Notes: generated from the letters alone by a model not told the origin. Positions 1-12,745 are shown, numbered from the stretch's first letter. The stretch: DNA of 64,000 nucleotides from Lucifuga dentata (GCA_014773175.1 VXCM01001416.1:1-64000), one strand, 5' to 3'. Program-made: numbers and translations.

Positions 1-204
1 GTCTGAGTGGGACTTTATACAGTTTTGGTTTTCTGCTCTTTATGTCTCTCTGTCTTTGTGTATGTGTCTGTTTACTGTAATTTCACAGGGAAATTTCTTA
101 GAGTATAGGGGCGGGAGAAAGAAAATCAAAACAGGAAAAAGTTTGTCATATACCTGCAGAACACAGAACAAAGGTGGAAATGGGAAACTTTCCTTGTCAT
201 TGTC

Positions 205-905
205 ATCATTTGGGCCATATTCAAAGAAAACTGTGGCAGCAGAAACTGAATGGTTGAACAAGAGAATGACGCCCATATTGCCATGCTAAGTGTCAGTATG
301 CTCATCTGAAAATGTGCGAGGTAAGATTGATATTTTACAAACTTTTCAGAGCATTTGTTGGATTTGCTAAAGGAAACTGTATTTCACTTAACATTAACCA
401 TGCACATCTAGCCATCTCTGGTTCAAGAACAAATCTGTAGATCAACAGATTGACCAGTCCATTTGAAAGTACTAGTGCAGTGCCCATTCAAAATGTGCCT
501 GTTTGGAACGGGTCAGACTTTATGGTGTGCGCTGCAGCCTGCCCTAATTTTGTTCTGCACGTCCTCATGAGCTAGCTTTGTTTGCTACGGGGTCAGGTTG
601 AGACCGTGCCACTGGAATGGATCACATGCTGCTGCCCCCAGAGCACATGCTGCCACCACACAGACTACTTTTTACCAGTGCAGCTCAATTTGAGAACCGC
701 TCATCCAAACAACTTCACATGCAACACTGCACGTCCTTGGATCCTGAACAATAAACCTGCTGAATTTCAACTTCATTCAGTGCTGGGTTCTCAAGGTATT
801 GGTGCCACAGACAGAGATTTCTGTCTTTATAGTTAGATGAATCATGTTCAAACCACAAACAAACTGCTCCTGAACGAGACCACCTCTTCAAACGGGTCTC
901 CATGT
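205..905. repeat. Diverged dispersed repeat, copy A
   Basis: Three blocks of this stretch recur in the same order at about 6010-6490. The first is an AGAATGACG block followed by a CATGCTAA block (about 255-285 here, 6125-6165 there). The second is an ATCAACAGATTG...ACTAGTGCAG block (about 440-480 here, 6368-6402 there). The third is a GAGACCACCTCTTC block (about 872-890 here, AAGACCACCTCCTC at about 6461). Order and strand agree, so both are copies of one old repeat rather than chance matches. The third block resembles the interior of fish hAT-like elements as I remember them, but I see no intact termini or transposase. Class is left open. Confidence 0.45.
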
Positions 906-935
906 GGTATCCAGGTACCAGGAGGGGGAGAACAA

Positions 936-1686
936 ACCCTTGTCTAATAGACCAAACCACAGAGGCATGAAAATGTTAAACGTTTGTGTTATCACAAGTA
1001 CAATTTAAATGTGGAATTATATAATACATTATTGCTCTTATTTTCAATAGATGCAAAAGAATATTTTAGTTATATATGCATCGTAGTTGAATATTTTTGG
1101 TACCTACTGATTAACCATTTCTTACCAAACGCTTAAAAGATTCTTAAAAAAATGAAACCCACTTATTTGGTTTGCCTCTTATGTAGTTACACAGAAAGAG
1201 AGAGTGGTGAAAGGGCACCATGGGAAGTGAAGAGAAAACTTATAGGCCTCATGGCATCTGATCCTTGTTAGTCAACACAAATTGGTAGAAATGAGAGGAG
1301 ACGCTGACATTTTCGCCAGGCCTCTTGCTCACTGAGGATTTGAGAAAAGTGGAAAGCTGAATGATTAAAAGATGAGGAATGAGACAGGCTCCATTCCTGT
1401 TCCCAGCTCATGACGCTTTAATCTCTCTCTTTGAGATTCTTAACAAAAAATAAACTCCTGAATCTTCCCTAATGACAAGACTCAAAGCTGATCAAGATTA
1501 CAGATGCAATGACTTTGTTCTATGTATATCTATGTATAATAACCTCTGGGCAAAGTACAATAGGACACCTGTTTTAAATACATAATCATCAATGTAAAAA
1601 CAGCTAGTAATCTTGAAGTTTATTACAATATGAGTCACTTCTAACATAACAGAAAGTATGTTGCAAGCAAAGTTTTAATGGCTCAG
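936..1686. other. Unassigned AT-rich sequence
   Basis: No convincing ORF, terminal repeat or RNA gene is visible. The stretch is AT-rich with short A/T runs and ends where the first TTAA-flanked element begins. Confidence 0.5.
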
Positions 1687-1690
1687 TTAA

Positions 1691-2147
1691 AGCACAAAGT
1701 ATATTTTTCTCACCTTTGGAGTCTCTTAACCTTTCAAAATCAAATATTCAAGTGATACACCCACTTTAAAAATCGATGTTTCACCTGCTAATTACACAGC
1801 CTTATGAAGTCACGGTCGTTTAAATTTTTTGATAAATGCAGGTCTTCTTTTGGTACTATATTCCCCGGTGAAGACATACATTCACACTTTTTATTGTGCT
1901 TAAATGCTGAAATTACATTACTTTGAAAAAAAAAATGCAATGATGGATTACCTATCCCAAGAACATTTCCAGTATCAACAAGTTGATTTTAATAGCATAC
2001 CAGAATGAACTGAAACCAATGGAGGTCTGGAAGGTAGGAAAACAATTTTTTAATTCACCATTCCAGTAGTATGCTTTGCAAAATGATTGCCAGTAATGTT
2101 ACATATATGAAAATATTAGACTCAGACATGAAAAACAGTATGGTCCT
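1691..2147 (+). mobile_element. TTAA-flanked TIR element, internally deleted copy 1
   Basis: This copy ends in AGTATGGTCCT followed by TTAA (2148-2151), the right terminus of the 13-copy family. A TTAA (1687-1690) lies at the left edge, but the left inverted repeat is mostly lost: after about 45 bases the sequence joins the internal block CTTTCAAAATCAAATATTCA. The body (CACCTGCTAATTACACAGCC and the segment around 1860-1900) matches the copy at 52258-52838 more closely than the others, so it belongs to the second subfamily. There is no coding capacity. Strand is set by the family orientation in which GGGACTATATTCCC reads forward. Confidence 0.75.
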
Positions 2148-2151
2148 TTAA

Positions 2152-5100
2152 GCAGCTGAAAACAATCTCAAACTCATGTAGATGTGTCCATTTTCACTAT
2201 TCATGCACACTATACTTTTATCTTTGCTGAAAGTAAGGCAAAATTGTGAATACGATGTGTATGTGGACGGCATCAATTGAAATCTGGTTTGTTTGCCAAA
2301 TATACATAGTTCATCGTTTAATCATTTAGAGTACGCACAGAATCCCCCAGGTGAGGGTGTGTATGTAGGCAGAGGTGGCTTACTCCATTCTAACAGGCTG
2401 GAATAAATTTTAAAAAACAAAACAAAACAGTAACAATACTTGCATTTGATACTGCAGCTACAAGTTACTTTGGTTACAGATCCTTTGTTCCAAGCCATTT
2501 GGTCAAATATTTCTTCTTTCTCAAACTTACAGCCTTAATACTAAGCTAGTTAATTAATTTAATTTGTGCTTTTTATATAAAGGAGCCTCTGATTTGAACA
2601 GTCTGCCTTTATTAGTTAAACCTTTCTCATATTGAGAAGGAGGTTGAAAATATACGATGGATAAGCTGGCTATACAACTATTTTGGGTATGCTTTGTTGT
2701 CTTTAAGATAATAAAATCTAATTTACTGCAGTTTTTTATTAACGGGTTTAATTTGCTTGTTTTTGCAGTTATTTGAAGGGCGTACTGTTATTGTGCAGCT
2801 TTTTATTAAGCTGTGTTTTTATTAAGTTGTGATGATGCACGCTTGGGTTTTAGGTGGTATGATTGATGTTACTGTACTGTAGACTCCAGAGATTTATGAT
2901 TATATGTTTTGCTTTTATGTTATACATATTCTTCCTTACTGAATATGTCTTGTTAACTAATTATAGCTTGTAGTCCTGTACCTGACTGATGCCTTCTCGG
3001 CCTTTCAGGACCACAATGGAAACAGGTCTTTGCTTTTTTGTGCTTTATCCTCCTTGTCTTTTACCAAGTCAAGTACTGTGCATGTGCATTTTCTGCCATA
3101 AAAAAAAAAAAAAAAAAAATCTAACAAAAGTAATCTTGTCCAGTAGTTATTTGCAGAAAAATGTGCTCTAGTATTTGAATCCCTTATTAAAAGTGACAAT
3201 ACTAAGTATAAATGAACAAGTATTTGGGAATAAAATGTACACCTGTACCAAACATAAAGTTACTAATGGTCCCTGGCAGGGTGTTATGTAAATGAGAATC
3301 CTAAAAACTGGAGAAATAAAGTGAAAAGACTTTCGACTCAAACCAATAACAGCTCAACAAAACTAATAGCCAGTTTAATCCATCTGTCAGTTTTGATAGT
3401 CTGCAGCACAGGTGCTGGTGAAGCTGCCGTGCCTCCACCTCCCCAACCTCCACCTGCTTGGGTCTTCTCATCTAACAGGTCCATACTTCCAAAGATTAAA
3501 TTTGTTTTAATTTATTGGTTTATGGAGTTGCAATATACAGAAACAAGTTTCAGCTCACGCTGATAATGTGTACCTACACTGCTGTAATGCTATGATATTT
3601 GGCAGAAGCATGCACAGAAAACTCCTATGTGGATTAAAATTAATTATATATGGTAAAGATTTGTCCATTCCCAGACCACATAAAGGGATTCCAATAGCAA
3701 AAGACAAAAAGGGAAAATTGTTGTATTTACCACTCAACATCCATTTCATGACGCTCAGCTACACTGAAAATAATCTGCTGGTTAATGGTGTTTTCTTGAC
3801 TTTTTTTGTAGCTATCTCACTTATTTTATCTATATCAAACTTTTATGCAATCTTCCATAATATGCTAGCACAAATACAGGGTTCTGTATTATGTTCCTAA
3901 CTGATGCAAAAAGAGAAGGCATTATAATATTATCAACTTCATAAATCTTTTAGGCGCGCTGGTTGAATTTCTTGTACTGGGCAGGTTTCCCAAGAAAAGT
4001 CCTTTGACTGATTGATGGAAAATGATGCATTTGAAATTTCTGGAAGCAACTACCAAGGCTGAGCAGAGTCAAAAACAAGAGCTCTCCACAGAAACATCAA
4101 AGGAAAATCTCAAAATAGAAAAAAGGCTAAAGAGGAGAAAAAAAACAAGAAGGGTATGCAATGGAACTCGAGATTATAATGGTAATCAAGTACCTCACAT
4201 TTACCCCATTTCTTACAGCAACAACAAAAAGAAACATGGTTTTGTGGCAACATTCTCAAAAAAATGTACAACACTTTTAGTTCAAACACAAAAATTCCAT
4301 TCCTCTACAACTGATTGTACTTTGACGTTAACAAGCTCATCGTTTGTAGACCGTCAGAAAGAGAGCCAATCAGGGACTGCAGCTCAGCACTGCTGGAGCT
4401 CTCCTGCTCAGGTCTGGGAAACCGTTTGGTCTTTGATCAACAAAGACTACTACAAATGCAACAGCGAGTGAACACTGACAGCTCCAAAGCAGCGCAATGT
4501 GTTGTCTGCATTTGCGTCTCTCTCCTTTCAAGCTAAATGATCACTGGCCAACAGCTCATTGAAAAAGCCGCCGGGGAACTTGCTAGACCAAAGCCATGCT
4601 TATCTATTCCGTGGACAACCTTTCAGTTAATTACAGAGAAGGGAAAAGGAAAAAGGAAAACATCGCCATTAGGTTGCAGGAAATGACCAAGAGCTGAAGC
4701 ACTTAGTGAATGCAAATCATTGATATTAGGAACCCTGCAGGTACAAAAGATTATTAAAATAACTACAGTCAGATATTGCATTATCTTAGAAACTGTCTTC
4801 ATAGCATATGAAATGGTTGTGCACTTTAAAGAGTATGTGCTTCCATTTGTGCTATTAAGTCCATATCAAGCTTAATTAAAAAAAAAAAAAAGGGCATTTA
4901 AGTCATTGCTGCATTAAAAAAAAAAAATAAAAAGTTCTCTGAATGTTGTCATAAATGCATTTACAAGCAGCACTGGACTTTTGGCCAGGCTGCATGTCAA
5001 ACTGCCCCAATGCAGAGGATGCAACACTGCATATTCATTGTCATGCCAACGGCATCAAATACTCAGAGGACTGAACCTCACAAAAAGAAAACTAGTGAAA

Positions 5101-5989
5101 ATGAACTTTAAAAGTTGTTAACATCAATATCCAGCAGGCCCTGTGTGTAGGCAGTAGGGGAGCATTGATTACTGTCCCCACTCACTGAACTCAGGGGGTT
5201 ACATACAGAGCAGCAACATCGAACAATCTGTGAAATTACTTCTGGGCTTTGCACTCTCATCTGCACATTTACTGCAGACCCGAGTGCTGCCGTGGCAGCT
5301 TAATCTTATGATTCATTCAATCTCTCTGACCTCTTTTTTTCTGCCTCCCTCCCGCTGTGGGCACCTGAGGCTCGGCTCTTCCAGGGACACGTGCCAGACA
5401 AGGATAGCGAGACAGCTGCTATACATTCAGCAGGGACGTGGCAATCAGATTGTCAGACGACCCCATGTGCTGCTCCCTGACTTCAGGAGGCAGAAGTTAC
5501 TGTCAGTGTCAACAATACTCCGCGGATGATCTCTGTGGGATTCAGCAGAGATGCTATAATACTCAGGAACCACTGAGAATGAGTGGCTCAAAAATAAGTC
5601 TATGACTATCCCCTCCACATCTGACAAACATTTTCAATACAATTATTTGTAGAATTTGCATATTCAGAAGTAACTGAAGGCCTTACTTCCTGAGTTCCCA
5701 CATCAATTAAAATGCAAGATGCATTAACACTCCTATCTCTCCTCGTTGACTGATGATGGATACAGCAAGAAATAAAAAAGAAATTAAAACAAGTAATAGA
5801 TCTTTAGAGTAAGTGCTTTTCATGCATTGAGCTTGCCGTATTATAACATAAACATAACTCATTGTGAGCTCATTGTGTTTCTTTTGACGATGATGCTGAC
5901 ATCACTTTAATACCTGCTGAACCTAATGGCCATGTATGTTAAACCTAGAGGTGTAATTATGAAAAATCAAACACTTATATCCTACCCAG
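2152..5989. other. Unassigned sequence between repeats
   Basis: No exon, RNA gene or complete mobile element was recognised. A 16 bp near-tandem repeat (TTTTTATTAAGCTGTG and a one-base variant) sits at about 2803-2834, and pure A-runs at about 3101-3119, 4878-4892 and 4915-4928. The longest ORF (4022-4471, plus, 149 residues) is lysine-rich at its start, resembles no family I know and has no supporting signals. I treat it as chance. Confidence 0.45.
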
Positions 5990-6009
5990 ATTTTTTGCTT
6001 GCTTGCTGC

Positions 6010-6490
6010 TTTGGGTCATTTACCAAGAAAACAATGGCAGCAGACGGCGAATTTGACTTCAAGAAAACACGCAGAAAAACATGTTGCTTCATATTATGTA
6101 AAGAAGTTGTGCTGATAGCTGAACAGGAGAATGACGTGCACACAGCACATGCAACAACATGCTAACTTTCAACATGTTCATCGAAGACGTGTTATAAGTA
6201 TTCTGATAAGTTTCAATGGCAATGTCAGTAAAGTTTGTTTTATGTTTGATGTTTAATGTTTTGTATAGGCGATATCTGATAGGTGATAACATAAAACATA
6301 CTTCACCGAGGTTGTAGTTGACTGTTAACCACATGCAACCCTCTTCGGTTCTAAATCAATCAATCGATCAATAGATTGTCTTGTAGTTGATTCAGGACTA
6401 GTGCAGATCATGTTTTCTCACCACTAACGGACCTCTCCACAGTTGGAATGGAATTGGACCAAGACCACCTCCTCTAGTTGGTCTCAGTCT
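6010..6490. repeat. Diverged dispersed repeat, copy B
   Basis: This is the second copy of the repeat at 205-905. The shared blocks are AGAATGACGTGCACAC with CATGCTAACTTT nearby, ATCAATAGATTG...GACTAGTGCAG, and AAGACCACCTCCTCTAG with GGTCTCAGTC downstream. Spacing between blocks differs from copy A, so at least one copy carries internal indels. No transposase remnant is visible. Ends are approximate. Confidence 0.45.
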
Positions 6491-7119
6491 GGTTGTTTTG
6501 GTGTTGACCCGAGTTTGCTTGCTATGTTCACGCATGCAAATGTACCAAACTTAAAGAGGAAATGCTCCATGGTCCAAACAAACTTTGAAAAAGCATTGAT
6601 TTGTGCTAAGTCTAAGAACCATAAGAAAAAAAAAACAAAACAAAACATGTCTTCTAAGAAGGGACAGTGTTTTCACTTTTTGGTTCAGTTATCAAGATAA
6701 AATCTTTGTTTGTCACAGTCAGAGAAGTGACTAATATCTAGATGAAGTTAGCAAACCAGAGCTAGCATCAGCCACTGCTAATGTCATACCAGACAAAGTC
6801 AGACTGAACTGAAATAGAAGTCTATTAAACTGAAAATAGCTGTGTTTTTTTGCTTATATATTTAACTTTTAATATCTACTGTATATAAGGAACATGATAT
6901 TTCTTCATTCTAAAGTTAGCCTGAACTTTTATATTTAACTTATATTGACAACAAACACCCTATATCCATTTATATATTTGTTGGCTACAATGTTCTGCTC
7001 TCCAGTTCATCTAATGTTAGAATTTAAAAATTCAACAGCCAGATCCTTTATTTAAGCAAGACAACATCTTTCCTGTCATTCCTTAAGTGGCTCCCTATTC
7101 ATGCCAGAAGCGACTTTAA

Positions 7120-7647
7120 AGGACCATACTTGTGATTTTGCACATTTGAGCCAAATAAATATTGCACATTCTTTCACTGCTAATCACTTTCCAAAAAATA
7201 AAACTCTATTTTCCTTTTTTAGTTTGCCAAATCCCCTCATTTTACAACAACAAATGTTCAGGTGATACACCCACCTTAAGATTACTAACACTTACACATG
7301 ATTGTAGATGTCTCAGTCAATTTCATTTCTCGGTAAAAGCCGTCTTCTCCTGGGACTTCATTCCCCGGCAGAGTTGGATCAGTTAAAATGAGTTACTTCA
7401 ACAAAAAACAATAACAGTGTGCTGTTTGCTGTGATGGATTATTTATCTCAAGCACGTTTCAAGTCTCTACAAGTTGATTTTAATACTGGAATGAACTGGA
7501 ATGTACTGGAATGAACCGAAACCAATGGCGGTCTGGAAGGGAAAAACAATTTTAATATTTATCGCTCCATTAGTATGCTTTGGAATATGGTTGGCAATAA
7601 CTTAACTTTTATTGGGCTCAAAAATGCTAAATCACCAATACAGTCAT
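7120..7647 (+). mobile_element. TTAA-flanked TIR element, copy 2
   Basis: This is a near-complete copy of 528 bp. Its left end AGGACCATACTTGTGATTTT follows TTAA (7116-7119). Its right end, GGGCTCAAAAATGC...CAATACAGTCAT, precedes TTAA (7648-7651), although the last bases of the right terminus have decayed. Family internal blocks are present: the AAATGTTCAGGTGATACACC segment near 7252, CCGTCTTCTCCTGGGACTTC near 7340, and the GGAATGAACTGGAATG segment near 7488, part of which is duplicated. It is non-coding. Confidence 0.8.
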
Positions 7648-7651
7648 TTAA

Positions 7652-9111
7652 GGTGCATCCATTATATGAATTTCTACTAGACCTCAGAGTGTTTTCTGAT
7701 GTAATTATTTTAAGTGCTTGTTGCATCCATCAAGTACCCATATCTTTTATAATCTATGTTTATGCATATGAATGAAATGGTGCTGATGTTGCTGATACAG
7801 TAAAATTACTCCAACTAAGTTATTGCTGTTGCTAAATGCCACATCAAGATATTTCACCCAAACACCCTGGCTTATTCCAGATATGTCATTTGTGTTACAT
7901 TTTCTAGAAGTGAATTGCTTCAAAATCCTGGTCAGCCACATTAGGCTCCAGCTTTCTGTTAGACGAGGCACTGTGGCTGCATCAAATTGTTGTCATTACC
8001 GAGTTCAAAATTCCAGAGTTGCACTCACCTGTCAGTTTGGTCCCAATGAGAATCCTATTCTCTCATGATGAGAATCCCAAAGTTTCTGGCTAATTTACAG
8101 TTATTTCAATCTCAAGTCATTCCTGCTCGTTTATTTTCTACAGTTTATTTTCTATCTTTTACCACAAAGGGTTGAAATTTATCTCAGTATGCTTTGGCTC
8201 CGGGCATGAAAATAACCAAAAAACAGCAAGAAAACAACATTCAGGTGATCAGGTAAAGGAATAGAACCCACAACATTTTTTTTGTGTGAGGTGACTACTA
8301 ATTATTGAGACTTCATGAAGCCCTGGCAGTCTCATATCATTACCAAATGATAATGTAGGAAAAACAAATCACACTCACCTATTTATTTGGTACAGCAAGG
8401 TGAAGATCATAAGGAGAGAAAAAAGAAAAGAAGAGAAAACATTATTAGCATTATTAGCAACATCAATAATTTAAAAAAAGCACTTGAAGTAATCACAGTC
8501 ATCATTAATCAGTGATTTGTTGTTTCTATGTTTGAAAATGAAAAGGTGAACAGACTAATTGGCCTAGAAAATAAATTATTCACAGCAATAATACATTTGT
8601 GTGTATAATATTTATAATGCATTGGGATAAGAAGGGCATCTTAAAATCATTTATTACTTAGTCAACAGTCAAACAAATTATACGGCCAATCTTTGCTTTG
8701 ATTTAAGACATGATGGGTTAGTTGGACTGGATTCAGATTCGTCTGCGTGTGAATCAGGTTTAAACTGTATGAAAGGCTCACAGAAAGGATTGTCAAAAAG
8801 ACTCTACAAGGGAGCGGCATTCATGAAAAAAGGTCGAATTTATATTTCATTTCATATTAATGAAATGTATAGAAAAAATTAATTCTTCAACACTAGTAAT
8901 TACTTTGGACTTATCTGTTATTTCTGTAGAGACTGACAAATTGGATTTGGGTCAAAGCAAAACACATTTAGTTGAGTTTTCGTGAGTCGCTGTAGGAAAT
9001 CGGATTTGTTCTGTTCATAACCGATCACTGAAAGATTCTGCTTTTCAGGAAATGATACAAAATGTTGGAACGTTATGTGTTCACAACTTTCACCTTCTAG
9101 AACAAAGCAAA
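7652..9111. other. Unassigned AT-rich sequence
   Basis: No exon or known element was identified. Small local features are A/T runs and a short ATTATTAGC near-tandem at about 8441-8459. Confidence 0.45.
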
Positions 9112-9455
9112 CACTGCGGAGCTAATTCATAAAACACAGCAGCAGATTTAACAAATTGCACCAAACAGCCATGTTCCTTCATTCATACTGTAAATGGCAG
9201 TTAGCGGTATCTTTTAGCATTTGCCTTAAAAGAGGTATTACTACCATATTTCCTTATTATATGCTGGAGAAGCAATTTATAAAACACACCATCATATAAA
9301 ATTTAGACACGTTTAAGTCTAGTGGTAAATTTCATTGCCTCTGTCAATCAATAACTGATATTTAGGCCCAATCAGCTGATCAGTAACTTTATTCAAATGG
9401 TGAGTTTTGATCTGATCTCGCACAAATTCTAGTAGCACTGCGCCTCTTCCTCAAG
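9112..9455 (+). mobile_element. Partial copy of the GGGCCAGATTC TIR family
   Basis: Starting at CACTGCGGAGCTAATTCATA, this segment aligns collinearly with the left part of the element at 26016-27081 (CACTGGGCCAGATTCATAAA...). Shared blocks include CATGTTCC followed by a CATTCATA/CTCATAAA block, GAGG.ATTACTA...ATTTCCTTAT, ATTYATAAAACACAC, CAGCTGATCAGT and GAGTTTTGATCYGATCTC. The right part is missing, since the similarity fades just before a cytosine and CA repeat. It is non-coding and old. Confidence 0.6.
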
Positions 9456-9476
9456 TATCAATCTTGGTACACTCTG

Positions 9477-9510
9477 CCCCCCCCCCNCACACACACACAC
9501 ACACACACAA
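9477..9510. repeat. Poly-C plus (CA)n microsatellite with single-N gap
   Basis: Ten C residues, one N (9487) and about eleven CA units. The N at the poly-C/CA junction marks an unresolved assembly gap, so the true repeat length is unknown. Confidence 0.95.
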
Positions 9511-9776
9511 ATTCAACAATTTGCTATTGTAAGACTGTGATGCATGAATGAATGTCAGCAAGGAGACATGCGTAGTTAGAAAAAGGGACAAAATGCAGGA
9601 AAGCCAAAGAGTCTATAGTAACATAACGAGACTCTGCTAAGTGTTTTATTCTGGCTGTTGTCGGCTTTAGTACCTAACCACATTCAAACAATGGCAGCCA
9701 ATAAAGTTAAGTTTCAGTTTCATTTCTCTCACTACTGTTCACACTCACGCTTTCCTATTTGTACTCTTAACTTGCC

Positions 9777-9806
9777 TTTTTTTTTTTTTTTTTTTTTTTT
9801 NTTTTT
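9777..9806. repeat. Poly-T run with single-N gap
   Basis: A T-run interrupted by one N at 9801. The length is unreliable because the N is an assembly gap placed inside a homopolymer. Confidence 0.95.
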
Positions 9807-10671
9807 GGTTTTTCTTGCTGGACACAACTCGTTGCATTCTGGAGGTTTTTATTGGACCAGCCAGTGATGTTCATTCCTCGGTGACACTACCTAAGCCTTT
9901 GGGAAGACTACCTTAGGATCAGGGATTTTTCAGGATCAGTAACAAAGGCCCAGGAAGTACATTTTGATCCCTTTTCCTTCAGTTGAAATGCAGGTAAAGT
10001 ACTTGAGTACCTCAGAAGGTTCTTGGGTTTCTTGGAGAGGTTTTACAGCAGAATAGGGCCATAAATCACATGCTAACAGATGACAATCAGCAGCTACTTT
10101 TAACCAGCGGGGCTTTGTGTCTAATGGATCAAGTTCACAGTTTAAACAAGAGCACATTTCGAAATACATCAATAACTTTTTCTTTTTTTTTCTTGTGCAA
10201 TGCAATACAATAATTCTTAACTAAGTGAGCAAGCTCAAAATGCAAGGCTCTCAGATGTCTGCTGCATATATTTTCTGAATCTGTAAGTATACAAGTAGCT
10301 AGTCTCTGTGTCTAAAAAGGTCAGTGGAGGGAGATGTGGTGTCAGCGGCGTGATGGTGGTGATGGAGTGGGTCAGCACAAAGCTCGGTTCACCTGGACTG
10401 GGAATCTTTACAGCCTTATTGAAAAAAGGTCATGGTAACTAACGATCTGTGGGAAAAGGTTATATCCGTCTAACGAATACACCTCATGCCATTTACATAG
10501 CCTGCCATCATGCATAACAAAGTGCTCTTAAAGAACAAGATCCACACCACTCCCATATTATACAATGTCCACCTTTGCTGTCCTAAAGATATGAATAACC
10601 CTAATTATAGGACAGTAGCAGTGACAGTGCATGTTTCAGCCCATATATAAAATCTGCACATATGTTACGTT

Positions 10672-10890
10672 CCTCCACAACGCAGCAGCTGAGGCTTTAT
10701 GAATAAGCTGAGAGCCACAAGAATGTGTAAGATCAGATCAAAAATCAAAACTCATTTTATAAGTGACTGATCAGCTGAGTGGGCTTCTCTCTCAAATGTA
10801 TTGATCACCAACACCTGTGAGGCAAATACAGTTTAAAACATCACCCAGAGTTAATTCTGCTGAAATTTACTAATGAATGAAAACAGGTCT
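10672..10890 (-). mobile_element. Inverted partial copy of the GGGCCAGATTC TIR family
   Basis: Read on the minus strand this segment matches the interior of the 26016-27081 element. It has TTTAAACTGTATTTGCCT, a GTGATCAATA block, the very similar AAGCCCACTCAGCTGATCAG, then GAGTTTTGAT and GATCTGATC. It therefore lies in the opposite orientation to the copies at 9112 and 26016. No terminal repeat is kept at either side. Confidence 0.6.
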
Positions 10891-11009
10891 TAATTTTTGT
10901 GTTTTTTATGAATAGTTCCCCCAACATGTAAATAAGGAAATATTGTAGGAATGCCACTTTCAAGTCAAATGATAAAAGATAGCAGTAATGAGGGTTGAGG
11001 AAATGTGTA

Positions 11010-11154
11010 TATATTTGAAAGATTAGGAGATTTGGAAAAGTAAAAGGAAAACTAAATGGGTTTTAGGTTTTGGAAATTGGTTGTCAGTAATGTAACATGT
11101 ATGCGGATTGTATGTATGTTGGGCTTAAACATGCAAACTCGCCGGTATGGTCCT
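11010..11154 (-). mobile_element. TTAA-flanked TIR element, terminal fragment (copy 3)
   Basis: Only one end of the family is present. It reads ATTTGAAAGATTAGGAGATT, then GGTTGTCAGTAATGTAACAT, and ends CGCCGGTATGGTCCT directly before TTAA (11155-11158). It corresponds to the left end of the family in reverse orientation, about 145 bp. Confidence 0.75.
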
Positions 11155-11158
11155 TTAA

Positions 11159-12337
11159 GGGACTGATGGCAGCACATGCAGAGCAAACAAAATGCTCACT
11201 TAGCTAGCCAAAGCATACAAAATAGTTTATGTATTGTATTTATTAAACAAAGCAACAGCAACATGTTCTCTGCTTAAATATTAACTATGCAAGATACTGT
11301 ATCTGATGCATCTATCTGGAGCAAAATGAATTAATATTTGTTGCCTACGGTCAGATCTGATTTTAAAAATTAATGCTTCGGCAAAGCTTTGAAATCCGTG
11401 TCGGCAATGAGAACGAAGAGAGTCTGTGTACCTGAGGGAAAAGAGGATCCCACTTTAGAAGTGGAAGATACACTTATGTTGATGGCACGGCGTCCTGGCA
11501 TTAGACAAGCCTCGAGAGAGCGAGCAGAACAGCGAATGGCGTGGATTTCTGAGACATTCAGGTGCAAGTTATTCTAAATCAGCTGGACTGGAGAGCATTC
11601 AAGCGAAGTTCATGAGTGACTGACTATTATTGTCTTCAGAAAAAGATGATCTCACCAATGTTACACATTCTCCCACACAAAGATATCCAGCTAGAAATCC
11701 TTTCTGGATGTGTCGCTAAATGTTTCCTAAATGAGGAGGCATGTTATTCGATTGGCTTGTGGATGATGATAGTTTTGTGTATGAATGTAAATTATGGTTG
11801 CTTTGTGGGTGTAAATCAAACAGAGGTTTTGCGTCTGTTAGGAATGTGCTAGGATGAGAAAAGAGAATGAAGAATGAGATTTTTCCATCATTCATTCAAA
11901 TGTGATCTGCTGGCAGGTTTACAGTAACATTTATCTTGTGTCTTATTGTGGAGTGAATTACTTCTATTACTGCCACTTGTCTTACAGATTTATAGACCTG
12001 AAGGGCCAAACAGGTGGTTTTGCATCTTATAACACATTAACTACACACGATATAATTTTATATACTTTGCATGCTGCCAGTTCTTAATACATTTTTTCAT
12101 GACTGGAACTGTCCAGCTTCCTGAAAGTCCAACAAGAGGTTTTTAAATGGTGTCTGCTACTCTTGAAACTACAGTATATAACTATAAACAAAATTTGATG
12201 AAATACACAAATAAAGGTAATAAAATGTTAAATTTTCTAAACGCTGAACCCTATGTGATCCAAGCATAGTGAGGCATATAAAACCCAATGCCCATTGATA
12301 ACAATACTAGTAAACAAATATCTTATTGATGACAATT
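11159..12337. other. Unassigned sequence
   Basis: No element was identified. A 62-codon open frame at 11389-11577 runs into a good splice-donor-like CAG/GTGCAAGT at about 11560, but its product is not recognisable; see findings. Confidence 0.4.
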
Positions 12338-12460
12338 TGTGATTATTAAACTATAAAAAGCAAGCCACTGTCGTGGTCCGTTTAAATAATTTAATACANT
12401 GTGATTATTAAACTATAAAAAGCAAGCCACTGTCGTGGTCCGTTTAAATAATTTAATACA
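12338..12460. repeat. Exact 61 bp direct duplication around an N (assembly scar)
   Basis: Positions 12338-12398 and 12400-12460 are identical, separated only by the N at 12399. A duplication meeting exactly at a one-base gap is best explained by two contig ends that overlapped but were not merged. One copy is probably not in the genome. Confidence 0.85.
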
Positions 12461-12706
12461 ATGTTCATGCATACAATGTTCCCTAGATGTTTCCTATGCA
12501 TGACAAATCATCTATTTCTACAGATCAGCTGCACCATAATTTAGTTTGTAAATGTATTTTACATGCCCAGAAAATCTTATTATATTTGTCATCAGATGGA
12601 GCCATTTATGAGGGAACTTGTCCAATTAGGATGATTTATTAAACCAGTTACTCAAATTTATTGAAAGAGATCAATATTGCAGGTGGTAGCAATCTGAGAT
12701 GAGTTG

Positions 12707-12745
12707 TTTTTTTTTTTTTTTTTTNTTTTTTTTTTTTTTTTTTTT
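12707..12745. repeat. Poly-T run with single-N gap
   Basis: A homopolymer interrupted by N at 12725. Length unreliable. Confidence 0.95.

Noticed and set aside
4022..4471. A 149-codon plus-strand open frame
   Set aside because: Lysine-rich start driven by A-rich DNA, no recognisable domain, no splice or other gene signals; expected by chance at this length in AT-rich DNA.
9477..9510. CRISPR-like or promoter structure at CA/C repeats
   Set aside because: Plain microsatellite with an assembly gap; no spacer-repeat organisation anywhere in the window.
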